Part shown: piece after piece, positions 16,318-23,468 of the stretch
Layout of the letters: every line of letters begins with the position of its first letter
How positions within the stretch are numbered: the stretch's first letter is position 1
Virus record (IMG/VR): IMGVR_UViG_3300017727_000069
Location: 1-33,213 of that record
DNA: 33,213 nt
From: a virus
Reading direction: 5' to 3' (one strand)
Translations under genes and position numbers: made by a program
The notes under the pieces: model-generated
What the model was told of the DNA's origin: nothing
The model's database searches: none
Seen by the model: the letters and a program-made list of their open reading frames with translations, nothing else

Positions 16318-17346
16318 ATGGCTGTTCCTTCTACAAACACAAGTTTAGGTGGAGTCCAAACAGAGTTTGGCGGTTCTAATCCAATTCAAATTACCGAGTA
16401 TTATTCTGGTGGTTCTTTTGTAGGAGCCAGTACAAGTGCTCCAGTTGCTGGAGGTACAATACCTTCTTCTGGTACAATAAGCATAGGACAATTTAGAGGT
16501 GCTGTTGCAGCATCATTTGTACAAGCTTCTGGTGGAACAGAATCAACATCAGGTGATTACAAAATTCATACTTTTACTGGACCAGGAACATTTACCGTAT
16601 CAGATGCGGGTAACGCAGCAGGGTCAAACTTTGTTGATTACTTGGTAATCGCTGGTGGCGGTGGAGGAGCAGGAAGACACGGTGGTGCCGGTGGCGCTGG
16701 TGGTGTTAGAGAGTCTGACCAAGATGGTGGATGGACAAGTAGTCCAAGAGCAACTGGTACAGGTGTAGCAGTTTCTGCTCAAGGTTATCCAATCACAGTC
16801 GGTGGTGGTTCAGGTGGCGGTAGTAGAGGTTCAACTTCAACTGGAGTAGGTTTCTCAGCAGCAGGTGGTGGTGGAGGTGGTTTCTTTAATAACTCTCCTC
16901 ACGGTGGAGAACCTGGTGGTTGCGGTGGAGGATCTGGTGGAGGATTCGGTGGTTCAACAGGTGGTGGAAGTGGTAACACACCTTCAGTAAGTCCACCTCA
17001 AGGACAAAATGGTGGATCAGGTGCTGGATCAGATGGAGATGGATCTGGTGGCGGTGGTGGTGGAACACTAAACGCAGGACAACCTACACCAAACAACAGA
17101 ACTCCTGGTAGAGGTGGTAATGGTATTAGTACAAGTATTTCAGGATCATCAGTTGCTTACGGCGGCGGTGGTGGTGGAGGATCAAACGGTCCTAGAGTAT
17201 CAGGTGGAGATGGTGGTGGTGGAAGCACAGCATCATCTGGAAGCGGTAACCGTGGTGGTGGCGGAGGCGGAGGAGTCTCTGGACACGAATCACCTGGAGG
17301 ATCAGGTGGTAGTGGAATAGTAATCATAAGGTATAAATATCAATAA
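16318..17346 (+). CDS. Glycine-rich adhesin-like tail protein
   Basis: This 342-residue protein has an N-terminal beta segment (SLGGVQTEFGGSNPIQITEY; ISIGQFRGA at about 57-65), then KIHTFTGPGTFTVSDAG (about 83-99) and DYLVIAGGGGGAG. From about 110 to 335 runs an extended Gly-rich region with many GGGGGG and GGSGGG blocks, closing with GGSGIVIIRYKYQ. Phage glycine-rich domains of this kind form polyglycine II-type sandwiches; T-even gp38 adhesins (for example phage S16) place receptor-binding loops between such motifs. Location beside an S74 fibre supports receptor binding. The coding DNA is locally GC-richer because of GGT/GGA codons. Direct homology to gp38 is not shown. Confidence 0.8.
   Translation: MAVPSTNTSLGGVQTEFGGSNPIQITEYYSGGSFVGASTSAPVAGGTIPSSGTISIGQFRGAVAASFVQASGGTESTSGDYKIHTFTGPGTFTVSDAGNAAGSNFVDYLVIAGGGGGAGRHGGAGGAGGVRESDQDGGWTSSPRATGTGVAVSAQGYPITVGGGSGGGSRGSTSTGVGFSAAGGGGGGFFNNSPHGGEPGGCGGGSGGGFGGSTGGGSGNTPSVSPPQGQNGGSGAGSDGDGSGGGGGGTLNAGQPTPNNRTPGRGGNGISTSISGSSVAYGGGGGGGSNGPRVSGGDGGGGSTASSGSGNRGGGGGGGVSGHESPGGSGGSGIVIIRYKYQ
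17332..17339 (+). promoter_or_regulatory. T4-type late promoter inside the 3' end of the adhesin gene
   Basis: Exact TATAAATA within the last codons of the Gly-rich gene, 8 nt before the ATG at 17348. As at 993-1000, the transcript would have almost no leader and no Shine-Dalgarno. The overlap with IRYKYQ codons means it could be chance, but its spacing matches the gp25 case. Confidence 0.6.
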
Positions 17347-17347
17347 T

Positions 17348-17797
17348 ATGGCACATTTCGCAAAAATAGACGACAACAATTTAGTTTTACAAGTGTTAAC
17401 TGTAGATAATGAAAATGCAACATCTGAGAGTAACGGGCAAAGTTATTTAGAAACACATAATAATTGGCCTGCTAATAAATGGATACAAACTTCATACAAT
17501 ACTTGGGGTGGACAACATAAACTCGATGGTACTCCTTTTAGAGGAAACTTTGCTGTAATTGGTTATACTTGGGATGGTTCAAATGAAATATTTTGGGCAC
17601 CCAAACCATATGCTTCTTGGACCAAAAATAATTCAACTGCTAGTTGGGTATCTCCTCTAGGTGCAGAACCATCATTAACAGCTGAACAAACTCAGCAAAA
17701 TTTAGATGGTACACACGGTTGGAAATATAATTGGGACGAAGACGCTTATCAAGCAGACAATAGCACTGGTTGGACTTTAGTTAACGGATTAGCTTAA
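17348..17797 (+). CDS. Conserved marine-phage structural-type protein, 149 aa
   Basis: The sequence starts MAHFAKIDDNNLVLQVLTVD and contains WIQTSYNTWGGQHKLDGTPF (about 45-64), NFAVIGYTWDGSNEIFWAPK (67-86) and a Trp-rich C-terminus. This order (beta hairpin, N-T-x-G-G, F-R-x-N-F/Y-A-x-I-G-Y) is one I recall from hypothetical proteins near fibre genes in cyanophages and pelagiphages. Abundant Trp and Tyr are compatible with glycan binding. It is the last gene before the oxygenase cassette. No biochemical function is known to me. Confidence 0.75.
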   Translation: MAHFAKIDDNNLVLQVLTVDNENATSESNGQSYLETHNNWPANKWIQTSYNTWGGQHKLDGTPFRGNFAVIGYTWDGSNEIFWAPKPYASWTKNNSTASWVSPLGAEPSLTAEQTQQNLDGTHGWKYNWDEDAYQADNSTGWTLVNGLA

Positions 17798-17827
17798 TCA
17801 ACGTATTAACTAGTCGGTAAATGATAT

Positions 17828-17845
17828 ACACTATTTAATTAGTGT
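17828..17845 (+). terminator. Weak hairpin before the oxygenase cassette
   Basis: ACACTA (17828-17833) and TAGTGT (17840-17845) pair around a 6-base loop; a mismatch and three more A-T pairs extend the stem. It lies 30 nt after the stop at 17797 and just ahead of the first oxygenase-like gene. It lacks a U tract, so termination is uncertain. TATAAA at 17847-17852 could be a sigma70-like -10, but I see no good -35. Confidence 0.3.
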
Positions 17846-17863
17846 CTATAAAATGATAATATT

Positions 17864-18517
17864 ATGAAAGAACTGAACTTAAATAAAACACATTCCAATT
17901 CATCAACAGTTATACCTTTATTTGCCGTTCCTATAGGATTATATACCTTAAATATATCTCAAAAAGAACAAAATCAAATAGAAAATAAAATACAAAACTT
18001 AAATTACGGTCCTACTAATCAAAGTGGAGGGTCTAATATAAGTAAAGATTTATTTTTATTTAAAGATAAAACATTTAAATTATTAAAAGAAAAAATTTTG
18101 AAAATGGTTTGTGTTTATAATGAAGAAGTAATGGGTTATAAAAAAACAAATTTTAAAGTGACTACATCTTGGGCAACCAGATGTCAAAAGAACGAAGAAT
18201 CTGAAAGACACAAACATTGTAATAGCATGTATTCAGCTGTTTATTATAATAAATGTGATGAAGATATATCTGACATTTCTTTTTACAATAATAATTGGAC
18301 TAGTAACAATTACGATTTAGAAACAACTGAATTTAATACATTCAATTCTAGCTCTTGGTCTTTTAAACCTAAAGACAAACTTTTAATTATTTTTCCTTCT
18401 TCTATGTATCATAAAATATCAAAAAGTTATGGTGAAATAAATAGATATTCTATAGCATGTAATTTTGTTCCAAAACCACCTTATGGTTATATGGACAGTT
18501 TTGTAAATGAAAAATAA
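17864..18517 (+). CDS. Putative 2OG-Fe(II) oxygenase, cassette member 1
   Basis: The 217-residue protein resembles the putative 2OG-Fe(II) oxygenases of the TIGR02466/PF13759 type. FKVTTSWATRCQKNEESERH (97-116) leads into the HKHCNSMYSAVYY strand (116-128). The C-terminal half has LLIIFPSSMYHKISKS (173-188) and ends the fold with NRYSIACNF. Likely metal ligands are H116 or H118 and H183, with R194 as the 2OG-binding base. This family commonly has HxHxN rather than classical HxD at the first site. No clear Shine-Dalgarno precedes the ATG. It opens the oxygenase cassette after a 66-nt gap; substrate unknown. Confidence 0.75.
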   Translation: MKELNLNKTHSNSSTVIPLFAVPIGLYTLNISQKEQNQIENKIQNLNYGPTNQSGGSNISKDLFLFKDKTFKLLKEKILKMVCVYNEEVMGYKKTNFKVTTSWATRCQKNEESERHKHCNSMYSAVYYNKCDEDISDISFYNNNWTSNNYDLETTEFNTFNSSSWSFKPKDKLLIIFPSSMYHKISKSYGEINRYSIACNFVPKPPYGYMDSFVNEK

Positions 18518-18568
18518 GGTTTTAAAAGCTTTATATATATTAGTAAATAAATTTAATGAGGTATGAAT

Positions 18569-19078
18569 ATGATTAAAAAAACACTTTCGGAGATTGACAT
18601 TTACACTGGAGATGTAAACTTACCTAAAGGTATTGAAATAAACCTAGAGGCGTTGAGAGCAGATATACTGTTTTACTTAACTAATAACAAATTTCCACAA
18701 TCTAAAAGTACTGATATATTAGATACGTATATCAGAGATTACTTCAATGTAAACTTTAAAAGGTATCTTATACAAAGACACACAACAGGTATTATGTTAA
18801 AACCTAATGAATACTCTTTATCGTTATATGATGTAAATCCTATGGATTTAGTTAATTCAGTAGATTATGTTATGTTTTATGGTGTTAATATTCCTAAAGA
18901 AGGCTCGTGTAAGATTGTGTTTGAATATGACAATAAAAGATTTAAAGATAACTTTTATGAAATAAGTTTAAAAACAAATTCATATGTTATTTTTCCTAGC
19001 ACTTTAGTCTATAGGTTTGAACCTAACACTTCAAGTAGTTTAAATTATATTATGAAAACAACTTATGAACTTAAATAA
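18569..19078 (+). CDS. Oxygenase-fold-like protein without metal ligands, cassette member 2
   Basis: An ATG at 18563 lies too close to GAGG (18558-18561); the ATG at 18569 has 7-nt spacing and is preferred, giving 169 residues. The protein resembles a double-stranded beta-helix: SVDYVMFYGVNIPKEGSCKI (97-116) is followed by NSYVIFPSTLVYRFEP (137-152). At the FPS-x-x-x-H signature of oxygenases the His is replaced by Tyr148, and no HxD is seen upstream (the matching stretch reads LYDVNPMDLVNS). It therefore looks catalytically dead, perhaps a scaffold or regulatory partner. Its 3' end overlaps the next gene by 14 nt. I recall similar hypotheticals in cyanophages. Confidence 0.7.
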   Translation: MIKKTLSEIDIYTGDVNLPKGIEINLEALRADILFYLTNNKFPQSKSTDILDTYIRDYFNVNFKRYLIQRHTTGIMLKPNEYSLSLYDVNPMDLVNSVDYVMFYGVNIPKEGSCKIVFEYDNKRFKDNFYEISLKTNSYVIFPSTLVYRFEPNTSSSLNYIMKTTYELK

Positions 19079-19733
19079 TTATTATTGGTTTTTTCGATCA
19101 GCGTTATCTTCTAAATTTTGTGATAGAATTTTAAAACGTGCTTTAAAAGAGAAAGATGAAGTTGCTTTAATAGGTGGTGCAAGTGGTGATATTCGGAAAA
19201 CTTCTAAAAAACAAATTAATGATCTTAAAAAGATAAGAAGATCAAATATAACCTGGCTAGATGATCAGTGGATTTACAAAAAGATCCACCCATATATTCA
19301 CACAGCAAATAGAAATGCTGGTTGGAATTATGAATGGGACTATTCTGAAACTTGTCAATTTACAAAATATAAAACAAAACAATTTTATGATTGGCATTGT
19401 GATGCTTGGCCACTACCATATGGTTCTGCTGATCCAGAGTTACACGTAGGTCCTGTAAGTGGAGAAGTTAATAAACATAAAATAGGTAAAATTAGAAAAT
19501 TATCAGTAACAGTTTCGTTGTCTGATCCTAAAGATTACAAAGGTGGCGAGTTAGAGTTTGACTTTAGAAATATGAATCCTGACAAAGAACATAATCGAAA
19601 AATATGTACAGAAATATTACCTAGAGGTAGTATAGTCGTTTTCCCTAGTCACGTATGGCATAGAGTTAGACCTGTAACAAAAGGAGTTAGATATTCTCTA
19701 GTTATTTGGAACCTAGGTTATCCTTTTAAGTAA
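19065..19733 (+). CDS. Prolyl-hydroxylase-like 2OG-Fe(II) oxygenase, cassette member 3
   Basis: This 222-residue protein is the clearest oxygenase of the set. It has the full facial triad and 2OG anchor: H111 and D113 in FYDWHCDAWPL, H199 in IVVFPSHVWHRVRPV, and R209 in TKGVRYSLVIW. Between them are the expected strands RKLSVTVSLSDPKDYKGGEL (144-163). This order matches the PKHD/prolyl 4-hydroxylase-type family (2OG-FeII_Oxy, P4Hc-like), which hydroxylates protein residues using O2 and 2-oxoglutarate. There is no signal peptide, so it acts in the cytoplasm during infection. It overlaps cassette member 2 by 14 nt and abuts member 4. Confidence 0.9.
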   Translation: MNLNNYYWFFRSALSSKFCDRILKRALKEKDEVALIGGASGDIRKTSKKQINDLKKIRRSNITWLDDQWIYKKIHPYIHTANRNAGWNYEWDYSETCQFTKYKTKQFYDWHCDAWPLPYGSADPELHVGPVSGEVNKHKIGKIRKLSVTVSLSDPKDYKGGELEFDFRNMNPDKEHNRKICTEILPRGSIVVFPSHVWHRVRPVTKGVRYSLVIWNLGYPFK

Positions 19734-20195
19734 ATGAAGTATTTTTTAGAAAAAAAATTTATAAAATTTAAAAAAGAATTAGACTTTAATAGATTATCTA
19801 ATTTGATGGCAGATAATAATTTTCAAAGTAAAGTTATATCTGTATATAACACTGATTACTTATTAGACAGTATATTTCAAATTAGAAATATACAAGAAGA
19901 AACATTTTTTACAGAAGTTTTTAACCAAATGAATCATATGTTTAATAATGAAAACCATAGAACTACATTGGATTTATTTTTTTCATATATGAGAGGTGCT
20001 AGAGGTGATGCTCATAGAGATCAGGAATCTGTTCATATTATGGGAGCATTTGGAAAAACTTTATATTGTATTAATAATGAAGAAATAATATTAGAAAAGG
20101 GGGATAGATTATTCATAGAAAAAGGAGTTAAACATAGAGCTATAGGTTTAACACCAAGAATAATTTTATCTTTTGGTAAATATGAAAACTACTAA
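19734..20195 (+). CDS. Cupin/2OG-oxygenase-like protein, cassette member 4
   Basis: The short (153 aa) product has a lysine-rich N-terminus, then a compact beta-barrel. FSYMRGARGDAHRDQESVHI (83-102) contains HRD (H94, D96) and a nearby H101. ILEKGDRLFIEKGVKHRAIG (119-138) contains the distal H134, with R142 following in LTPRIILSFGK. The GDRLFI-x-K-G-x-x-H turn is cupin-like, and the HxD...H...R order fits a small 2OG oxygenase. It is shorter than typical members, lacking the N-terminal helices. Start directly follows the previous stop at 19733, and its end overlaps the next gene. Confidence 0.7.
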   Translation: MKYFLEKKFIKFKKELDFNRLSNLMADNNFQSKVISVYNTDYLLDSIFQIRNIQEETFFTEVFNQMNHMFNNENHRTTLDLFFSYMRGARGDAHRDQESVHIMGAFGKTLYCINNEEIILEKGDRLFIEKGVKHRAIGLTPRIILSFGKYENY

Positions 20196-20871
20196 TTTTA
20201 AAAAAGACAAATATGCGGTGATAAAGAAAGTTATATCAAAAGAATTATCCGAATACATATTTAACTATTTTATGATAAAAAGACAAGTGGCGCAAACTCT
20301 TTTTTATTCAAAATTTATCTCACCAGAAAATACTGATTGGGGATTTTTTAAGGATCCTCAAGTACCAAATACATATTCTCACTATGCCGATATTGCTATG
20401 GAAACTCTTTTATTAAAAGTACAGCCAGTAATAGAAAAACATATAAAAGATAAACTCATTCCAACATATTCATATGCTAGAATATATAAAAAGGGTGATA
20501 TATTAGAAAGACATAAAGATAGACCTAGTTGTGAAATATCAGTTACAATGAATCTAGGTGGTGATCTTTGGCCAATATATTTAAACCCTGATCCAAAGTC
20601 TGGTTATGTAGATAAGAATAGTAAAAAGAGAGGAAGACATGCGATCCAAGATTACGTGCCTTCTAGTAAAAAGGGAATTGAAGTAAATCTCAAACCTGGC
20701 GATATGCTCATATACTCTGGTTGTGATTTAGAACATTGGAGAGATAAATTTAAAGGTAAAGACTGTGCTCAAGTTTTTTTACATTATAACAAACTTAGCA
20801 GTGGTACAAAAAATATTTTTGATAATAGAAAACATATAGGACTTCCCGTTGAATTTAAAAACAAAGTATAA
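20182..20871 (+). CDS. 2OG-Fe(II) oxygenase, cassette member 5
   Basis: The ATG at 20182 is preferred over a TTG at 20173; both lie inside the previous gene. The 229-residue product has YARIYKKGDILERHKDRPSC (98-117) with H111 and D113, CEISVTMNLGGDLWPIYLN (117-135), and GDMLIYSGCDLEHWRDKFKG (173-192) with H185. It ends the fold with CAQVFLHYN, where a Gln occupies the place usually holding the 2OG-binding Arg or Lys in other families. This signature recurs in marine phage 2OG oxygenases as I remember them. A 24-residue insert (137-160) separates the two halves. Substrate unknown. Confidence 0.85.
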   Translation: MKTTNFKKDKYAVIKKVISKELSEYIFNYFMIKRQVAQTLFYSKFISPENTDWGFFKDPQVPNTYSHYADIAMETLLLKVQPVIEKHIKDKLIPTYSYARIYKKGDILERHKDRPSCEISVTMNLGGDLWPIYLNPDPKSGYVDKNSKKRGRHAIQDYVPSSKKGIEVNLKPGDMLIYSGCDLEHWRDKFKGKDCAQVFLHYNKLSSGTKNIFDNRKHIGLPVEFKNKV

Positions 20872-21370
20872 GATTATAGATAATTTTTTAGAAAAAAATG
20901 TGTACGATCATTTTTCTAATTTTTTAAAGTCTGAAGAAGTACCTTGGTATTTACGACATATTGATTCATCTTATGGTGAAACTAAAAATAAAAATGGTTT
21001 TTTTTCTTTTTGTTTTTATAATAATTTTGAACCAAACCACGATGCCTTTTACACTTATATACAACCATTTATTAAAAAATTAAAAGCAAGATCACTTTTA
21101 CAAATAAGAGCTAATTTAACTTGTAGAGATATTGATAATAACGAGTCATCTTATCACGTGGATTATAATTATAATAATTCTATGACTGGAATTTATTTTC
21201 TTACATCTTGTAATGCTAAAACAATATTAAAAATTAATAAAAAAGAAATAGATGTAGATAATATTGAAAATAGAATGTTGTTATTTCCAACGAACATATT
21301 ACATAAAGTGGTTTATCAAACTGATATACATAAAAGATATGTTGTTAATTTTAACTTTTTTGGTGAATAA
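20849..21370 (+). CDS. 2OG-Fe(II) oxygenase, cassette member 6 (TTG start)
   Basis: The product of 173 residues contains SYHVDYNYNNSMTGIYFLTS (101-120) with H103 and D105. RMLLFPTNILHKVVYQTDIH (142-161) carries H152, and KRYVVNFNFF carries R163. HxD...H...R and the TGIYFLTSCNAKT segment match a cyanophage-type 2OG oxygenase family. No ATG exists near the N-terminus: the first in-frame candidate that keeps IIDNFLE is TTG at 20849, which overlaps member 5 by 23 nt, so translation probably depends on coupling. Its stop overlaps the next start (TAATG). Confidence 0.8.
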   Translation: MNLKTKYKIIDNFLEKNVYDHFSNFLKSEEVPWYLRHIDSSYGETKNKNGFFSFCFYNNFEPNHDAFYTYIQPFIKKLKARSLLQIRANLTCRDIDNNESSYHVDYNYNNSMTGIYFLTSCNAKTILKINKKEIDVDNIENRMLLFPTNILHKVVYQTDIHKRYVVNFNFFGE

Positions 21371-21699
21371 TGTCAGTTGCTAACTTTACAAAATTATTAA
21401 AAGATAAAAAATATCCTAAATCAAAAGAAGGTTGGGATATAGAAGGCATATTACATAAGTCAACAAATAGGTCTTATAAGTATGATTTGGGTCCTATTAG
21501 AAAATTTGAAGATGAATCAGTAGGAAAAATAGGTTTTTTTAAAACCAAAGCAGATAAGATGGTATTTGATTTTAAAGATCAGTGGATAATATTAGACATT
21601 GAAGAACTACACGAATATATAAAAGAAAATAATGTTAAAAATCTTTTACTTGATGATCTTCTTAAAACTTTAACGTGGAATATAATTGTAGATAAATGA
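21370..21699 (+). CDS. Unrecognised 109-aa protein inside the oxygenase cassette
   Basis: This is the only cassette gene without a recognisable beta-helix signature. It begins MSVANFTKLLKDKKYPKSKE, followed by GWDIEGILHKSTNRSYKYDL (21-40), IGFFKTKADKMVFDFKDQWI (54-73) and a C-terminal helix-rich part (EELHEYIKENNVKNLLLDDL). No HxD, cysteine cluster or membrane segment is present. Its start overlaps the stop of member 6 and its stop overlaps member 7 (ATGA), so it is co-translated with the oxygenases. A partner or substrate-delivery role is possible but speculative. Confidence 0.7.
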   Translation: MSVANFTKLLKDKKYPKSKEGWDIEGILHKSTNRSYKYDLGPIRKFEDESVGKIGFFKTKADKMVFDFKDQWIILDIEELHEYIKENNVKNLLLDDLLKTLTWNIIVDK

Positions 21700-22373
21700 A
21701 TTGGCCTTTAGTAGTTGCAGATGAGTTTTACAAAGACATTGATCTCTTACAAGATTTTGCAGTAAAACAACATTATGAACCTGGACTTAATTTTCCAGGA
21801 TTTAGAACAAATTTAATAAGTGAAATAAATCCTAATTTATTTGAAGGTATTGCTTTAAAAACTTTGTCTTTATTATATCCAGATAACTATAATGAGTTGA
21901 CATATAGAGCAACTTCTTATATTCAGAGAATACCAGCAAACTTAATTGATGGTTGGGTACATTCAGACCAAGGAAGTCAAATTACTTCTATAATATATTT
22001 AAACAAAAATATTAATGCTGGAACATCATTATTTAAGCCAGTTGTTCCTTTTCCAAACATTAATGATTACGCTTATGATAAAAGATGTTATTTTCAAAAA
22101 GTAAATAATTTAGAGAAACTTACGAAAAAAGAAGAAGTATTTTTTACAAGTAAAAGAGATGAAATTAATTCTCAGTTTAGAAAAACTTGTTTCATAAATT
22201 CTGAATATAATAGGTGTATCTTATTTGATGCTAGTGAATATCATTCAGCAGAAAGTTTTAATTCTAATACTAAAGAAGATAGATATACTTACATTACTTT
22301 TTGGCAAGAGATATGGTACGGAAACAAACAATTAAATCCAACGTTACCTACTTCAAAAAGGATTATGCCATAA
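21696..22373 (+). CDS. DUF6445-like 2OG oxygenase, cassette member 7
   Basis: The 225-residue protein has the layout of DUF6445-type oxygenase-fold proteins. It opens MNWPLVVADEFYKDIDLLQD and reaches SYIQRIPANLIDGWVHSDQG (74-93) with H89 and D91. SIIYLNKNINAGTSLFKPV (98-116) and a variable insert (118-165) follow. The second half is NRCILFDASEYHSAESFNSN (172-191) with H183, then R196 in DRYTYITFW. The HxD...H...R set appears intact. It begins with an ATGA overlap and ends with a TAATG overlap. Family naming is from memory; catalytic competence is inferred from the residues. Confidence 0.8.
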   Translation: MNWPLVVADEFYKDIDLLQDFAVKQHYEPGLNFPGFRTNLISEINPNLFEGIALKTLSLLYPDNYNELTYRATSYIQRIPANLIDGWVHSDQGSQITSIIYLNKNINAGTSLFKPVVPFPNINDYAYDKRCYFQKVNNLEKLTKKEEVFFTSKRDEINSQFRKTCFINSEYNRCILFDASEYHSAESFNSNTKEDRYTYITFWQEIWYGNKQLNPTLPTSKRIMP

Positions 22374-22912
22374 TGGATAATTTTATATACTTGTCAAAAA
22401 TTAGTAAAAAGGTATGTGAGGATATTGTTAATTATTATTTCAATAATAAAGAGCAGCACTTACAACCAGAGTTTAATAGTGATACTAAAACATCTACGGA
22501 ATTACCTATCTCTGTTAGTAACAATGATTATCCATTTAACAAATATAAAACTGAATTACAAAAATGTATTGATGAATATAGAAATAAGTATCCAGAGGTA
22601 GATACCTTATTAGAAAAATGGGGTCTATTAGAAGATTATAATATACAATACTATAAACCAGACGAAGGTTTTAAAAAAGTACACTGTGAAAGAGGTTGTA
22701 TAGAAGCATCTAAACGAGTCCTTGTTTTTATGACTTATCTAAATACAGTACAAGATGCTGGAACTATATGGCCAAAACAAAAATTTACTTCCGATTGTAT
22801 TATCGGCAACACTGTTATATGGCCTACGGATTGGACACACTCTCATAGAGGTATTATAAACTCTAAAAAAGATAAATGTATTATTACAGGATGGTATAGT
22901 TTTTATGATTAA
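22373..22912 (+). CDS. 2OG-oxygenase-like protein with HxE, cassette member 8
   Basis: The start is the ATG in TAATG at 22371-22375; a longer frame from 22301 would overlap member 7 deeply and is unlikely. The 179-residue product has YNIQYYKPDEGFKKVHCERG (89-108) with H104 and E106 in place of the usual HxD, LVFMTYLNTVQDAGTIWPKQ (117-136), and NTVIWPTDWTHSHRGIINS (146-164) with H156 or H158. K168 in KDKCIITGW may anchor 2OG. The THxHRG signature and HxE variant recur in one phage and bacterial oxygenase group. It overlaps member 9 by 8 nt. Confidence 0.78.
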   Translation: MDNFIYLSKISKKVCEDIVNYYFNNKEQHLQPEFNSDTKTSTELPISVSNNDYPFNKYKTELQKCIDEYRNKYPEVDTLLEKWGLLEDYNIQYYKPDEGFKKVHCERGCIEASKRVLVFMTYLNTVQDAGTIWPKQKFTSDCIIGNTVIWPTDWTHSHRGIINSKKDKCIITGWYSFYD

Positions 22913-23423
22913 AGTAAAGAAAATCCAAAGTTACTATCTAGTTACAAAGATCAAAGAACATAATCAAATTAAAAGTGATCTCTTATCTTTAATTGATAAG
23001 ATACCTCAAAATTCTTTTGAAGATATAACACATACAGATTGGAATTTACCTAGAGATTTAAAGAGAGAATATTTAGACTATTTTTATAAAATTATTACAC
23101 CTTATATGAATGAGATGACTGAATTTTTAGAGGAAAAGAAATGTACTATTCAAAATGGATGGTTTCAACAATATTATAAAAATAACTACCACACTTGGCA
23201 TAGACACGGAAAAACAAATTTTGCTAATGTATATTATCTAGAGCTGAAAGATACTAAAAGAACAACAAAAGTTAAACCTATAGTAAATAGTAAGAAGTCA
23301 ATAAATCTAATAGCTAAAGAAGGTGAATTAGTTACTTTTCCTGCTATGTTTCAACATACGTCTGAGAAGATTAATAACAATTTTAGAAAAACAATAATAT
23401 CATTTAATAGTGATTTTGAGTAA
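22905..23423 (+). CDS. 2OG-oxygenase-like protein with HxxHxH, cassette member 9
   Basis: The last cassette gene gives 172 residues: an N-terminal helical part (LLSLIDKIPQNSFEDITHTD, then DLKREYLDYFYKIITPYM), then GWFQQYYKNNYHTWHRHGKT (85-104). H96, H99 and H101 cluster where HxD would lie. FANVYYLELKD (106-116) and ELVTFPAMFQHTSEKI (141-156) with H151 follow, and R161 in FRKTIISFNSDF closes the fold. The His-rich first site resembles member 1 more than the classical HxD members, so a different metal geometry is possible. A late promoter for the next block follows 18 nt after the stop. Confidence 0.75.
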   Translation: MIKVKKIQSYYLVTKIKEHNQIKSDLLSLIDKIPQNSFEDITHTDWNLPRDLKREYLDYFYKIITPYMNEMTEFLEEKKCTIQNGWFQQYYKNNYHTWHRHGKTNFANVYYLELKDTKRTTKVKPIVNSKKSINLIAKEGELVTFPAMFQHTSEKINNNFRKTIISFNSDFE

Positions 23424-23441
23424 ATATTTAATTAAAATCAT

Positions 23442-23449
23442 TATAAATA
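23442..23449 (+). promoter_or_regulatory. T4-type late promoter (TATAAATA)
   Basis: Exact octamer at the end of the oxygenase cassette; it restarts late transcription for the second fibre block. AAGGAG (23458-23463) follows before the ATG at 23469. Confidence 0.85.
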
Positions 23450-23468
23450 TAAACAACAAGGAGTGAAA

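Noticed and set aside
17847-17854. TATAAAAT as a late promoter for the oxygenase cassette
   Set aside because: It differs from TATAAATA at the last two positions, and no supporting -35 or other element is visible, so it is only noted as a weak possibility.
22301-22372. Longer N-terminus for cassette member 8
   Set aside because: It would overlap member 7 by 73 nt and adds residues without family resemblance; the TAATG start at 22373 fits the pattern of the cassette.
23463-23468. GTG start for the DUF6447-like gene
   Set aside because: The codon overlaps the AAGGAG ribosome binding site, whose spacing suits the ATG at 23469.
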